A stretch of 64,000 bases of DNA, taken from the NCBI RefSeq assembly GCF_963678635.1, contig NC_087065.1, positions 36,607,888 to 36,671,887 of the forward strand. The letters run 5' to 3'. Below, one piece after another: positions 1 to 11,693 of the stretch. Every line of letters starts with the position of its first letter. Within the stretch, counting starts at the first letter, position 1. The notes below the pieces were generated by a model, which saw nothing but the letters and a program-made list of their open reading frames with translations, did not search any database and was not told the origin of the DNA. The translations under genes and the position numbers were made by a program. The DNA comes from Symsagittifera roscoffensis. Taxonomy: Eukaryota > Xenacoelomorpha > Acoela > Convolutidae.

Positions 1-116
1 AGAATGTTCCGACAATATTCTTAAAAATTAGAACAATTTGAGTTTATCTTCTTCGGCGCGGCGTGATAAAAGTATCTCAACAAAAAAGTAGAGACTAGGC
101 ATATTCGACAGTCATA

Positions 117-213
117 GTGTTTGATTCTAAAAAAGCGTTTGATTCCAAAAAAGCGTTTGATTCCAAGTGTTTTAAAGTGTTTGGTTCCAAAGTGTTTGAT
201 TCCAAAAAAGCGC
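117..213. repeat. Minisatellite, about 20-bp unit
   Basis: About five imperfect copies of a unit resembling GTGTTTGATTCCAAAAAAGC follow one another. Copies differ by small indels and by G/T changes. No reading frame is associated with it. Confidence 0.8.
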
Positions 214-215
214 TA

Positions 216-3137
216 AAACACCCAAGCAAATCAACGTTCCCAGAGTAAAACTAAGTTTATACGTTTTAATTAAATTAAGCTATTGTAAGCTTTTAGACCA
301 TTTGTAAGCAATTTTAAGCCTGCTTGCTCGAACTGGTTTTATTTGCTCGAATTAACACGAAAACCAAAACCTTCTCTACATTGGGAAAGTTTTTTTAGAA
401 AATTTTTAACGTTGTATGAATCACGACTGTCAGGGCTTTGATATGTTATATCAATTAACTCTCTACGATGATTAATTGTGGTAGCTGATTTTGCGTGGTA
501 AAGAAAAAAAGAGAAGAAAAAATTAAAATACACCCGAAAACAAAGTTGCTCCCCATTTTTCAAATGGTCGGAACAACAATGGTGTTACCCAGGTGCAGGT
601 GATAAGATTATGTATCGACTCTGAGAGTCAAACATTTTTTGATGTCGATCCTTTGGGTTGAACAATTTCGGCTCCTGAACTTGCGAGTCCTCAATTTACT
701 CTTTTCGCCTTCATTTTTTTTTCATGATTTTTTCAAACAATTTTTAGCAAGGTTTTTTTTAGAGCAAAAATGGTTGAATTCTAATTGAAACGCTTTCTAT
801 TAAATTTCACTGTATTTGGTAAACTTTTCTGTTCTGATGAAAATGAGTTTTACAATACGTCTCATACCATGAGATCTTGGATCAAATGAGCAATCTCCCC
901 TCCGTTATGACTAATTGAGCTATCTCCCCCTCCCCACGCAAAAACAGTAAAACGCTACAAAAAGACGCCAGCAAACGCAAGTAGATGGTTGATGTGTGCG
1001 TAGCACGCAATCAATTGAGCGACCGAAGTTTATTTTAGTTTGAGTATCGAGAAAAATAAAAATTAGAAAAAGAAAAAATAGAGTTTTATGAAAATTGTTT
1101 TTTCTTTGCAAAATTTTGTTTTGGCGATCATTGCATCATCGAGGAAAGCAGCTTACCAGGGTTGATGCTTTAGTCTTGTATCTAAATATCAAACACTGTT
1201 CTCCGCAGCACCTTAATATTGTATGCAATACACTTTTCCTCCTTTGAGGACAGAAAAATTAGCTTTATATACCAATGATTCTTTTCTGTTTTACTGATTC
1301 TTTTTCACTCTGATTTTTGAGCTTTGATTTTGTAAATCTTGGCATTCCACATTCGTTGGAGAATCTGTTCTATGATTTCATATCATTCAAACTGTTTTCA
1401 AGTGGTTATAAATATGTCTGAAGTACCTATTGCGCTTTATCCCCCAAGCGAGAATGGGGAAGATTGCTCAATTGGTCCGAGATCTTTTTATAAATAACAG
1501 CTTTTTTGGTGTCGAAACCAAATTTGAAAATATAAACCTTATTTTTTCTAATTAATCTGTTGAATCTGGTCCATTGATGAATCGGCCCTGAATGACCAAA
1601 TTGTCAATGCAGGTCGACTTTTGAATCGAACCTAGTTGACCTGGTTCGATCAAATTGCGACCGACTTTTTTCTGTCGACCAAATGGATTTTGAAGCGCTT
1701 TCAAAGAAGTATTAAGACATTACTCATACAATTTTTTGCGCCCCTGGTAAATTTTTGACAAAAGATGACAAAATGCTGTTTTTTGGGCATTTTTTGAGAA
1801 AATTTTGACCAAAAATTTGCGTTTTTTTGGCGCGATCTTTTCTTAATTTTTATATATTGGCTCCAAAGGCACTTTCAGGAAAACTTTAGAGTTGGTCGTC
1901 CAAAGATGGATGACATATATTAATAGCAAAAGGACGACCCTTTGGTTGAAAAAAGGGTTGAACTTCTGAGAGGGGGTGCCCCTCCCCTAAATCCGCACTT
2001 GTAATTGACTTTTGGTCAATTTTTACAACCGTGAAAAGTTTTGGTCGACCTTTAAAACACGGTTGAAACACCGACAGTAAAACAATCAATACGGCCGATA
2101 CAGTTTTCTTTGAGAAGCTACACAAAAAGGTTTGCTTACAAAAATTGAATATGATCGTTGAAATAGGATTTGATTCCTATTTTAATCCCAAAAAGCTCAG
2201 TTTTGACCTTATTAAATTATTTTAATATTACGCATGTCAAACGTAAGCAAATTTTTTTTGATTTTATGTACTGTTATTGTTGGGTTTGGAACCAATTATT
2301 TTTGGAGTAGCGGTGGTGAAGTGGTTACGTATCCGCCTCTCAATACCACGCTGATCAGTTTCCAAAGTTTTCATGCGGGCTGTACACTAATCACGTTTCA
2401 ATGTTTTGATGTTCCAAATGGACTTTTGTATGAAATTTGCAAAACTTATAATATAAAATTGATGTCAGTTCTTATTAATTAAGCCCTCTCCCAATTGGAA
2501 TTTGTTAAGTGTTTCCCTCCTATGCAAGTAAGGTTCTTGACAAGTAGGGTTTTTGCAAGTAAGGTTTTTGCAAATAAGGTTTTTCAGAAATGTCAAAAAT
2601 TGATTGGATTTTAAAATTTGCGCGTTCATATTTTTTATACTATCACTCACTATTTAAGGGTTACGTGATACATAAATGAACCATTTTTATTGAAGTTATA
2701 CTTTGGAAAATGTTTTAATGATATTCCAATATGGCAATTAAAGTTGAGTTTCTGAAAAGGAAAATAGGGGGAAAATAACTAACACAACCCGAAAACTATC
2801 CTGAAAGACAAATAAAAACATCAACACAAAAGAAGTCCTAGGTTTTCACCACGAAGCACTGGCAGTTTTTTAAATCAGTAATCACTATCTAACTTCAATC
2901 TTTTGGCATAAACGCATAAAAACACTTCCAAGTTTGAGGTTCAGGTAAAAAACCCTATCATACAATTTCATTAACGAACTTTATGAAAAAAATCCTTATA
3001 AGACAATTATCATAAAAGGAAATTTATAACAATCAGTTTTTCAATCAAGTTTTCCCCTCAAAAATCTTCTTGAATTGGTTTGAAACTCAAGAAATACAAA
3101 TTTGTTCAAATTTTTAGTGCATCACAGCAATTTTGGT
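216..3137. other. Non-coding AT-rich stretch left of Gyp-A
   Basis: No convincing gene is visible; the short open frames lack domain features. Around 1600-2110 there are several GGTCGAC/GTCGACC motifs and a GC-richer patch near 1970-2000 (GAGGGGGTGCCCCTCCCC). The block at 30715-30850 looks similar, with GTCGACC motifs and a GGGGCGGATCTAAG start, so both may belong to one old interspersed family. A frame at 2234-2482 has a hydrophobic N-terminus but no recognisable domain. Confidence 0.5.
2523..2587. repeat. Short tandem repeat, about 16-bp unit
   Basis: Four imperfect copies of a unit like GCAAGTAAGGTTTTT run head to tail; the first two are degenerate. There is no sign of function. Confidence 0.75.
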
Positions 3138-3361
3138 GTCATCCGGCCGGATTGGCAATGTCCTATATAAATATTATTAAGCTCACTGTGTCGAGCTAGT
3201 CAATTGACCTTGGAGACAAAACTAACAAAGAGTTTAGTTTATATCATTAGAACTTGAATAAAGAATTTACGAACCAGTTGTCTTATTTATGCTCTCAGCC
3301 TTATTCACATTTAGCTTGCCGATCCATTCGGATTCAATATTAACATTACGCATACCTAAGG
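3138..3361 (+). repeat. Gyp-A 5' LTR
   Basis: It matches 12850-13067 at about 90% by eye. It starts TGTCATCCGG, has a TATATAAAT promoter-like box near 3165 and AATAAAG, a possible poly(A) signal, near 3257. Shared sequence stops at CCTAAGG. No clear TGG-type primer-binding site follows directly, so the right boundary is approximate. Confidence 0.75.
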
Positions 3362-3540
3362 ATCTACAAAAACCCACTCAGCATTAATTCAATTTGGGGG
3401 AAAAAGCATCAGCGGAGACCCGGCTAGAATGGAGTAAATAGGTCGAAATTGTAAAACTTGCAGTATTAGCAAAAGATGGAATAGAGATTCAAAATCTGCT
3501 ACGTGAAAAACCTGATATTGTTCTGCCAAATGAATCAATC

Positions 3541-4563
3541 TTGGAAGTCAAAATACCAGGAGAAACAGATGCACAACGAAAAAATGAAAATAGATGCCAA
3601 AAAGCAAGAGACAAGGGCGTTATGTGCAACTCAGTAATCTGGGACGAGGCGGATGCGAGAGTACGAAGCTATTTATTTCTATGTCTAGGCATGGAAAGAC
3701 AAAGACAAGTTCAACAAAAACGTCCAGGACTAAATATACAAACGACAACGACAAGACAACTAAAACAAGTTTTGGAACACATTTTCATCACATAAAGAAT
3801 CATAGCAATCGAAAAATACAATTTTATCTGCCGTAAACCAAGAAAAAATCAAGCACTGAAACAGTTCCATGCGAATCTGGTGAATCTAGCTTCACGCGCA
3901 GACTTTGGAGACAAGGAGGATGAATGGGTTTGTGATATGTTCACCGCTCATATGAAAATAGAAAGAATTGCCGAGGAGCTATTAGCCGAAACAAGAACGC
4001 CACAAGAAGCATACGAATATGCAATAAGACGTGAAAAGGGCATCGAACACTGCAAAACTATGAAACTGAATCCAAACGGAACCACCTCGCTTGTGACAAT
4101 CAAACAAGAACCAATGGGCTACATCCAACCCAGAGGAGGTCGTGGCGGACTTTCTATAAATTTCCAGAACAATAATAGAGGAAATTACTCCCGTGGACAA
4201 AACCAAAACACAAGGGGAAATCACAACAGAGGTCCGCAGAACTACACTTCTCAAAAACAATGTTATAATTGTGGAACACTTTTCAGCCCTAACCATCTAC
4301 AATCATCAATCATGTCCAGCCTGGGATAAATTTTTCGCAAAATGTGCAAAACTAGGACGCTTTGCGAGAGTCGGTTGTTCAGATCGTGTAAAATTTCTTC
4401 AAAATAACAATATAGACGCATCGAGAAATGTCAATGAAAGTCAACCACACGAAAACGAAATTAACGACCCAGTTGCTTTTGCTGAATTCACTTCACACAA
4501 CGGATGGGAGGAACTATATAATTACTCTATGATGGCAATGGCAGATGCACCAAACAAACGGTA
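3541..4563 (+). pseudogene. gag: Gyp-A gag (broken)
   Basis: This is the structural capsid/nucleocapsid polyprotein of a Gypsy element, which packages the element RNA. It is read through at least three frames. 3541-3795 has the IWDEADARVRSYLFLCLGME stretch typical of K02A2.6-type gag. 3880-4300 has the retrotrans_gag continuation (ASRADFGDKEDEWVCDMF), then an Arg/Gly/Asn-rich RNA-binding stretch near 4130-4250. The zinc-knuckle region begins CYNCG at 4260. After a frameshift near 4300 the second knuckle has lost key residues: a Cys is now Phe and a His is now Arg. The last frame runs to a stop at 4562. Its domain order and position after the 5' LTR fix the identity. Confidence 0.8.
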
Positions 4564-4574
4564 AATATCAATTG

Positions 4575-4905
4575 TGAAACTCAAAACAAAATCAGCTGAA
4601 ATACTTGCTATCGCGAATTCCGGGAGTCCAATGTCAATTTCAAATGAAACGACGGCACGTTGAATACACCAAGTTGGTAAATCCAGTATTTTTTTTAAAT
4701 CCCGCCGGAAGATACAGCACGAAATCTAGCATGCTATAATGGAAAAGTTATCATCCCGAAAGGACGAATATTTCTAGCAATAAAATCCGGAGGTTGGACT
4801 ATGGAATCGGCCCCATTTACTGTGGTGGATGATCAAAAAGCAAACATTCTCCGTCATAATCTGCTCCCAAACATCGGAATAAAATTAGTTCAAGAAAAAC
4901 CACAT
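4575..4905 (+). pseudogene. pro: Gyp-A aspartic protease remnant
   Basis: The retroviral-type aspartic protease normally cuts the Gag-Pol polyprotein at an Asp-Ser-Gly active site. Here the corresponding peptide at about 4600-4650 reads IANSGSPMSI, with Asn in place of the catalytic Asp. Gyp-C and Gyp-D in this window keep WIDSGSPISIF at the same site. A stop (TGA) follows within about 15 codons. The protease cannot be active. Confidence 0.65.
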
Positions 4906-4959
4906 TATAAACAGATCTTGAATATAACATAAGAAGAAAAATCACATCCGGAAATAAAA

Positions 4960-5880
4960 CAATGGCTAAAAGATAATTTCACCATTTTCTGTGTTGGAAT
5001 CAGAAAGTCAAAAACCATGTTATGAAAACACAATTTATTCCAGACGCTACACCGATTCAACAAAAGGGTCGACGTATTACAATCCACCTACAAGAAAGGG
5101 TGGAAAACGAACTCAACTAAGGAACCGACCAAAAACATATTATAAAATTGAAAAAACGTTCCGACAAACAATTCATCAGTCCGATTGTAGAAACAGTAAA
5201 AAAAAGATCAAACGGTCAAACTTACATTAGATTCAAAGAAATTTATTCAACTCATTCATAAAAACCAGTACCAGATGCCGAACATCGATTTATTACTCGA
5301 TAATATCGCGCAAACTATAAAATCCTACCCAAAAGAACAAACATTGTTCTCATCCTTTGACTTACGATACGCATATTCACATGATACGCACCTCGATCAA
5401 TGCAATTTTAGTCTCATTGGAGGAAACGCCACTGGAACATAACAGTTCCAAACTGGATTTTACGGCCTCACAGATATGCCGACAGAATTCCAGAAAGCAA
5501 TTGACCTGACATTACCTAATTGTAAAAATACATATGCGTATCTAGAAGACATCTTAATTATTACAAAAGGATCAGTAGAAAAAGATAAAGATACACTGGA
5601 AAAAGTCCTCCACAAACTGATCGAAGTCTGACAAAATCTCGCGATATCATTGGATAAATGTACGTTTGCTTGCAAACAAATTGAATGGCTTGAGTTTCAC
5701 ATTGATAGCGAAAGACTACCCCTTTACCAAGAAACACAGACGCTATCGAAAAGCTTTCCCCACCTAAAATATTCAAACAACTTAAAAGTTTCATGGGATC
5801 AATACATCATCTTACAAGATATCTCCCACATTTGTACAAGCCGCTGCGGCACTACGTCCTCTTCTTGAGAATTCAGACAA
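4960..5880 (+). pseudogene. pol: Gyp-A reverse transcriptase (broken)
   Basis: This domain copies element RNA into DNA. The N-terminal part near 5000-5230 shows the QQKGRRITIHLQERVENEL and FISPIVETVKK motifs of Gypsy RT in shifted frames. The palm follows at 5340-5700: SSFDLRYAYS (motif A), FYGLTDMPTEFQKAID (motif B) and AYLEDILIITKG (motif C). Motif C should read YxDD; here the first Asp is Glu. In-frame stops occur at about 5443 and 5629. After the palm, SLDKCTFACKQIEWLEFHID marks the thumb. Family assignment is firm; function is lost. Confidence 0.85.
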
Positions 5881-5889
5881 GCACAAAAC

Positions 5890-6640
5890 ACGTATTTGGT
5901 TGACTGATCATGAATCCGCATTCCAAAGGATTAAAAAGTTAGTCGCAGAAGTTACTCAAAAAGAACATTTTGATCAAAACCTTGATACACGTGTAGTATG
6001 TAAGGCACCTACATACGGACTCAGCGCGGCCCTAGAACACAACACGAAAGAGGGGTGGGTAGCAATTGCATACGCGTCAAGATTTCTAAATTCGTCAGAA
6101 GAAGAATATTCATCAATTGAGCTAGAATTATTGGGGGTCGAATGAGCGATAGAACACTTCAAATACTATCTTTATGGAAAAAATTGCAGAGACATTACTG
6201 ATTATCAAGCTTCAATCAGTGCATTAAACGCCAGCAAACGATCTAAAACAAGTCAAAGTAGCTCACGAGGTGGATTGATTGAATAATTCCTTTTAACTTT
6301 GATATCAAACATTTGGCAGAAAATAAAATGGGATTATTTGACTATGTATCCCGAACTCCCGTTGGAATTGCAATACCCCCTAGCGCGTATGATGAAGAGA
6401 TCGTTGTGGTGTCAATCAACTCATTCGTTAACAATCTTGAAACGATCGACAACCTAATTTTAAACCAATTAGCCAATAGGAAACTAGCGCCCTATCGGCT
6501 GATCAAAAAACGCGCGGAAAGTAAGGGGACTATAAAAGGTCAATCAAACGCTCAATTGCATTCCAATCATTTCATTCATTGCATAAGCGGTCAAAGACTC
6601 AAAGCTCATTTAACTCTTAAGTTAAATCATTAGCTCACAT
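5890..6640 (+). pseudogene. pol: Gyp-A RNase H and tether (broken)
   Basis: The RNase H domain removes RNA from the RNA:DNA hybrid. 5900-6145 reads as a Gypsy RNase H, with AFQRIKKLV, YGLSAALEH, AYASRFLNSSEEEYSSIELE and ELLGVE. A stop replaces the expected Trp just after ELLGVE at 6144. The usual CDAS carboxylate motif reads CKAP, so a catalytic Asp is missing. Beyond the stop, HFKYYLYG and ITDYQASISAL continue the fold. 6313-6480 keeps the post-RNase H signature KMGLFDYVSRTPVGIAIPPS. Confidence 0.8.
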
Positions 6641-6699
6641 CTCAGTTTCAAAATCAGTCAGATATTCAAAACAAAAAAAATCAACTTGCCAAAAACCGA

Positions 6700-7640
6700 A
6701 AACGATACAGCGAGAGACCGCCAGACAAAATGAAGAAACAAAACATGAAGGAATTTACGGGAGGTTTTATCCCAAAACAGCAAAAAGGAGAACGGAATTC
6801 ACCAGCAGAGAACAGAAACAAAGACTTAAGGCAAGGAGAATCAGACCGAGAGGAAGGTCTGACTGACCCCCTTGGCACAAACGACCACCAAAGAAAAAAC
6901 AATCAGACACGAAACAAAAACCAGCCACTGTCAAGGACGCGAGAGAGAAAATAAAAAGAAAACCAGTAATTTTCCCGAAAATAGTGTTCAGGGACTCAGG
7001 GGAAGGACACAGTAAAATGACGGCTCCGATTATAAAATTAACAACAACAACATCCACTCAAACAACAACAGAACCAGTAAACGCCCTCATCCAAATGGAC
7101 CTTTCAATAGAAACAAGGGAAACATACGAATACTGCTTAAGCGGCGTGAACCCCAACATCACGATACAGGAGGAAACACAACCAAACGTTGAACCACCCA
7201 CTATGTCAGCAACTAAATTGGAGGCCAGCCACGAAATTATTGTAAATGAAATCGTCGCCACAATCGACAGTGAGACCAACACAGAGGAAAAAGATACACC
7301 GCTGTGCAAAAAAAACCTCCGGAAAGTATTGGGGGTGAACTTCATCGCCGCGGCAACCCAAAAAGACAAAAACCTAAGGCCACTCCTCAATTTTGTGAGA
7401 AAGCGGGACTGGGAATCGCTAAAGTTGTCTTTTGGCCAGTACTGATAAAACTTATGAAATCGATTGCATGTGAAAACGATTGCCTACTCATCGACGAACG
7501 GATAGTTCTGCCCACACAACTCAGACCAACAGTGCTGGACAGCTTGCATCTCACTCATCCCGGATCTGCGGCCATGCTGGACCTTTGCCAAAACATCTGG
7601 TTCCGCCTATATACAGGACAATAGTACAAATGGCACAAGG
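6700..7640 (+). pseudogene. pol: Gyp-A pol linker and integrase zinc-binding region (broken)
   Basis: This joins RNase H to integrase. 6984-7445 is an open 153-codon stretch, Thr/Glu-rich early on. It ends with DKNLRPLLNFVRKRDWESLK, a conserved lead-in to the integrase HHCC domain in this clade. The next frame (7304-7624) carries LIDERIVLPTQLRPTVLDS and HLTHPGSAAMLDLCQNIWF, the His-containing half of the zinc finger. The Cys pair region is frameshifted after a TAG at 7622. Confidence 0.75.
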
Positions 7641-7689
7641 ATATCGCCAATGTACCACTCAAACCAATTAAAAACCAATCATTGGTAAA

Positions 7690-8460
7690 CAACATTCAGT
7701 CCAAATGGAAACGGTAGTTGAACCTAACGAAGAGGTCCAACTGGATTTTGTGGGACCGCTCCCCGACGAGTTAAATAAAGATGCGTACATATTCGTGGCA
7801 GTAGACAAATGGTCTAAATTCCCGACGGCTAAGGTAGTATCGGACTCAACAGCAGATGTTGCATTCAAGTTTATGCAACGATATTCTTCTAATAATGGGG
7901 TACCCCGCCGGTTAAGATGCGATCAAGCTCAAACATTTCGCGATAAAAAAATTCCAACTATTTTGCAAATCAAGTAACATAAAACTTCTGTTCGCCCGGT
8001 GGATGACCATAGATCTATAGGTGTCGTGGAACGACTGATCCAAACGCTAAAACGGTGACTCGGAGTCATGAAATTCTATCCAAGAATTACACCCTTCAAA
8101 ATTGCATCAAGCGAGGCGGAAACAATTAAATCACTACGGATAACTCCACACGAAGTGACACAAATCACAACTTTTGAAGCGCACATGGCCGGAAAGCTAA
8201 CACACCACTTTCAAACATAACAACCAATAGTTCACCATATAATTTAAATTGGGAAAATGCTAAACACGCTTGTTTAGATCGGAAAAACCTGATTCATCCA
8301 CCTATTCCAGCAGAAATTATGCACGATCTGCAGAGGTGGTCTGAGGATGAAGTAAATATCAAACACAGAATACTTGAACCCGTCGCACTAGCACGTGTGT
8401 GAAAAATAGAAGAGCGGCAGCGTTAGAAAATCAAAAAACTAAACCTAAGATATAAAGGGC
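7690..8460 (+). pseudogene. pol: Gyp-A integrase core (broken)
   Basis: Integrase inserts element cDNA using a D,D-35-E catalytic core. 7705-7977 shows EEVQLDFVGPLPDELNKDAY with the first Asp, VDKWSKFPTAK, and GVPRRLRCDQAQTF with the second Asp. Stops and frameshifts follow near 7976 and 8030. The C-terminal part (8040-8460) is only faintly readable, with IEERQR-like and RYKG-like peptides. The core identity is clear. Confidence 0.8.
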
Positions 8461-8736
8461 TACATCATCAAACCGATCAAAATATAAAAAAAGAAAATAG
8501 AACAAGTTGCAAGAAAGACAGTTAGATTGGCCACGAAAGTGAAAGACCCAAAAATATTTGAGCAAAAATACAAAACTATAGATGGGAAAATCCTAACGTA
8601 CACACCACATACAGCGTGGGTCCAAACGAAGGGGAAACAACCACGGTTGCTATGAAACAGTGATTTTGCATTCATATCTAACCCTCTAATATACGGTCCT
8701 GTGGCATATCAGTGACACTCAACACTCAGTGACTAT

Positions 8737-9350
8737 GTGGCATATAAATCCGCCCGGAGAACAGGACCTTGTTTAAGCTTTTTAGATATAGAGAACCCAA
8801 GTGTCCCCAGACAACCAATGTTCAAAGAGGATGCGGCAGGACTACCCGTGAAGCTGACACGCAAGGCACAACAAAGTAGCCCATCAAAGCTGAAGGCCAC
8901 CAGAAAAAGGACTGGGGGACGACTGGCACCAAGAACTCCGACAAGAGGAATGGAATTCCATTCGAAAACAAGATGGGAAGAGAGTGCCACATCAGTGTCA
9001 TCAAACGATTCGGGATAGTCAACATCGGAAAACCTAGCGCCGCCACCAAAAAGAATCAACAAGGAGGCAACACCAGATAGCGCAAAACAAAAACCACAAG
9101 CACCAACAAAGCAACAACCGAAACGAAAATCAAACCGGGCCAGACATTCAAACCTTGCCGGCGCTTTGGGAAATCCAATCCCCATTAACGCAGTAGAGGA
9201 CACAACACAATCGCAAACCAAGAAACTCTTAATCGATTCGCCCACAGAGAGAATTTCAAGCAATCAATTAACGACGAAACCGGAAAAGAAGCCAAGTCGG
9301 AAAAGCCTGATTTCAGAAATGGATTTCCACGAAAAGTCATCAAAATACCA
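8737..9350 (+). pseudogene. Gyp-A integrase C-terminal tail, left copy
   Basis: This is a low-complexity basic/Ser/Thr/Pro-rich tail. It includes TPTRGMEFHSKTRWEESATS and, after a stop at 9016, NLAGALGNPIPINAVED. It is repeated almost exactly at 11908-12521. I infer it is the tail downstream of the integrase core because Gyp-C carries a similar basic tail in the same place. The minus strand has a 176-codon shadow frame here that should be ignored. Confidence 0.55.
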
Positions 9351-9778
9351 TATAAATTTGTATGATACGCTGTTTTGACCACCCGAGTTTGATTCAGCTG
9401 CAGATAAATCAATATGACTGCAATTGATGAAACGTTTTGACCTTTAAACACGGCGGCTGCTTGCCAGACTGACATTTTTTTCATGAAATTTTCGTCACGG
9501 GCCATAAGAGTTTTTGTTTCGATCGCGAGTATCTGGTTTGTTTGCAACGACTTCAATTTAGAAACGTTAATCATGTTTAAAATTAACGCATCAAATGTGG
9601 CAAAAGTTCTTGAATGTCTAATGACGGATAAGGTGACTAAATCAGGCTGTCTATTGACAAATTAGGTGGCTAAATCGGGCTTTTTCAAAGTCTACGGATT
9701 TTGTGAATCGAGGAGACTAAATGAAACAGCCGGTATGGTATTACTGCGTGGCTGACTGTAGTTCTCAATACTTTTTGA

Positions 9779-9809
<31 letters not shown>

Positions 9810-10757
9810 AAGGGAGGCAGAGATAGCGGCGAAGGAGAGAGGCATAAATCTTTCAGCCACAGAAGCTTTTAAAAACTTTTGACGTAGGAAAAGGCATAAA
9901 CTTCAGCATATCAAAAATAATTAATTAAAGCTCAAATGACGATTAACAGTTTTATCTTTGGCAATCCGTTAGTATATTACTGTGTATTTAATTTTCTTAG
10001 CTGTTTTTTGTATTTTCAAAAAAAAAGTTATTTTCTTAGCGGCACTTTTATTTCAGCATTTATCTTTGAAGTTGCTACCACACGTCTATAAAAAAATTGA
10101 ACACTGACATGTCACGAAAAAATTTGAAATTGAGTTTACTTTAAATATTTAAAAATCAGACTCCAAAAAAGTAATGAAATAAATTGATCAAAATCATTTT
10201 GAATACTTAAAATTAGATCGTCTCGAATAAAGTATAGGCACTCTTCATTTATATTACAGTGCACTGCTTCCCAAGCGTTTTGCATTAAAAAGTGTTAATG
10301 AAAAATTGTTTTTTGGTTTTGTTTTTTGGAAAAATTTCCTCAATTAATTTAAATAGTGTGGCCGAAGCAAATTAAATTTCAAGAAAGAGTAGATTGTAAG
10401 TATGATACAAAAAGATGCACTCATTTTTCGTGGTCAGATACAATTTGTTCATAGAAAGAAGAGTAAATGCAATCAAAACGCAAAAATTTGATAAGTTAGC
10501 TTTTTAACGTGTTATTTATTATGCTTTCCTAGACTTTTGTCTGAATAACTCAGTCTGAAGTATTTGAGTCGAGATATTTTCAGTATTTTAAAATTTTTTC
10601 CCACTGCCATGCGTTTGTCTGTCAAAATTTTCAAAACAACCTGATTTTGTTTCTTCTAAAGAATCACAGGTTTTTTTTTACGCTATGATCACTGTTTACT
10701 TCAACATTTTAACAAACTAATAACTGTTTTAAATGGTATTTAATACAGTTAGAAAAC
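9351..10757. other. 1.4-kb segment outside the BEL LTR, left copy
   Basis: No domain is recognisable. It carries a GA microsatellite (9779-9805) and is repeated at 13650-15060. Short frames on both strands look like chance. It is the DNA flanking the BEL-1 3' LTR and may be an older repeat into which BEL-1 inserted. Confidence 0.5.
9779..9805. repeat. (GA)n microsatellite
   Basis: An uninterrupted GA dinucleotide run. The duplicated segment has a slightly longer homologue at 14077-14108. Confidence 0.9.
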
Positions 10758-11257
10758 TGTGCTGGAGAAAAGCTGTCATCCAAAATTGTACTATGGCTAT
10801 AATTTTATGCAAAAAAAATCGAAAATATTTGGGGCCTTTGATCGGCTCAAAAGGCAATAAGTTGCGGTAATTGTTTGATTAATTTGACATCTTTTAACAA
10901 CATCGATTTTTAGCGTGACAGTGCGTTCACACTTTGGCAAAACACGGTTTTATTGACAGACAAAAACCTGTCAATCAAGTTTGGTCAAGTTTTATGAATT
11001 ATTTTGAATGGCTAAACAAAACAGAAGAGGTTTTTTGGGGGGTTTGAACTCGGTTACGGAGCGTAATTTTATTCACGTCAAGTTCGGCGCATATTTAAGT
11101 TTGAAAAAGGAAATGACCTAGGCGGGATTCGAACCTGCGCCGAACCCGCCGGGACGCACTGTGTATACGCTCGGCTACTGGCCTTGTATTATATGCAACT
11201 ATAGTTCAAACTTGTATTATAAGCATTTGTTCTTAATTTGTTAATTGCTCAGCAACA
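10758..11257 (-). repeat. BEL-1 3' LTR, duplicated left copy
   Basis: About 500 bp bounded by TGTGCTGG and CAGCAACA on the + strand, so TG...CA on the minus strand. It matches 15061-15548 and, less closely, 23051-23562. A purine-rich tract (GGGGGGTGAGGA on the minus strand) lies just before the LTR start, as expected for a polypurine tract. It includes the tRNA-like module at 11113-11183. Confidence 0.8.
11113..11183 (-). promoter_or_regulatory. tRNA-like A-box/B-box module inside the BEL LTR
   Basis: On the minus strand, TAGCCGAGCGT (11177-11167) resembles a pol III A box. GGTTCGAATCC (11135-11125) fits the B-box consensus exactly, about 30 nt further on, which is tRNA-like spacing. A T-arm-like stem flanks the B box, but acceptor pairing is poor and I could not fold a full cloverleaf. 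I call it a tRNA-derived module, not a tRNA gene. The 5' LTR keeps both boxes (23466-23456 and 23424-23414). The 15.4-kb LTR keeps only the A box. Confidence 0.6.
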
Positions 11258-11693
11258 TCCTCACCCCCCGAGGAGGCGAGAACCGGAGCAAATTTAACGA
11301 GGGGTCTTACTAATTGGCCCGACAGGGTCTTAATGGTTGCGGAGCGAGCGACGTTATCTTTGCTGTAGTTTAAAGCAATTACTCGACTTAAGGGGTAGTG
11401 CCCACCACTAGGGCTGCTGGGATCGACAATCCAGACGAGATCGCCAGTTCGTAAATCGCGGTTCGAATCCGCATGCGCTTGTTTAAGGAAGGGACATATT
11501 CCTTCAGCCAACGCTGCCAAACAGCATTTGCGTAAGCTTGTGCTCTCACATAGCGCTTTCGGTGGTCGAGACTTTCATCAAATGTTAGCGACGGAAAGCT
11601 AACAGAGTGCTCACCCGAAATAAAATGGCTAGGCGTTGAGGTTTCCAATTCATTCAGTTGAATTGGGATCAACAGGCGTTTTTGGACGGGCAT
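11233..11693 (-). pseudogene. pol: BEL-1 integrase C-terminus (DUF5641-like), duplicated copy
   Basis: Two overlapping minus-strand frames show the conserved end of BEL/Pao integrase. HRKRYVRAQAYANAVWQRWL and KEYVPSLNKR lie at 11520-11600. GDLVWIVDPSSPSGGHYPLS and SGQLVRPLVKFAPVL lie at 11270-11450. Near 11490 a frame change relative to 15743-15988 breaks the RSKW region. The fragment stops at the duplication junction near 11800, so the rest of the polyprotein is absent on this side. Confidence 0.85.

Noticed and set aside
117-213. CRISPR-like array
   Set aside because: The units are contiguous with no spacers, and the window is eukaryotic; it is a minisatellite.
8733-9263. 176-codon minus-strand open frame
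   Set aside because: It is the antisense shadow of the Gyp-A tail, with no domain; its homologue at 12129-12434 is broken.
9185-9574. 129-codon minus-strand frame crossing the 9350 junction
   Set aside because: It spans a rearrangement breakpoint, so it cannot be an ancestral gene.
11101-11190. Functional tRNA gene
   Set aside because: A and B boxes are present but acceptor and D-arm pairing are poor; kept only as a tRNA-like module inside the LTR.
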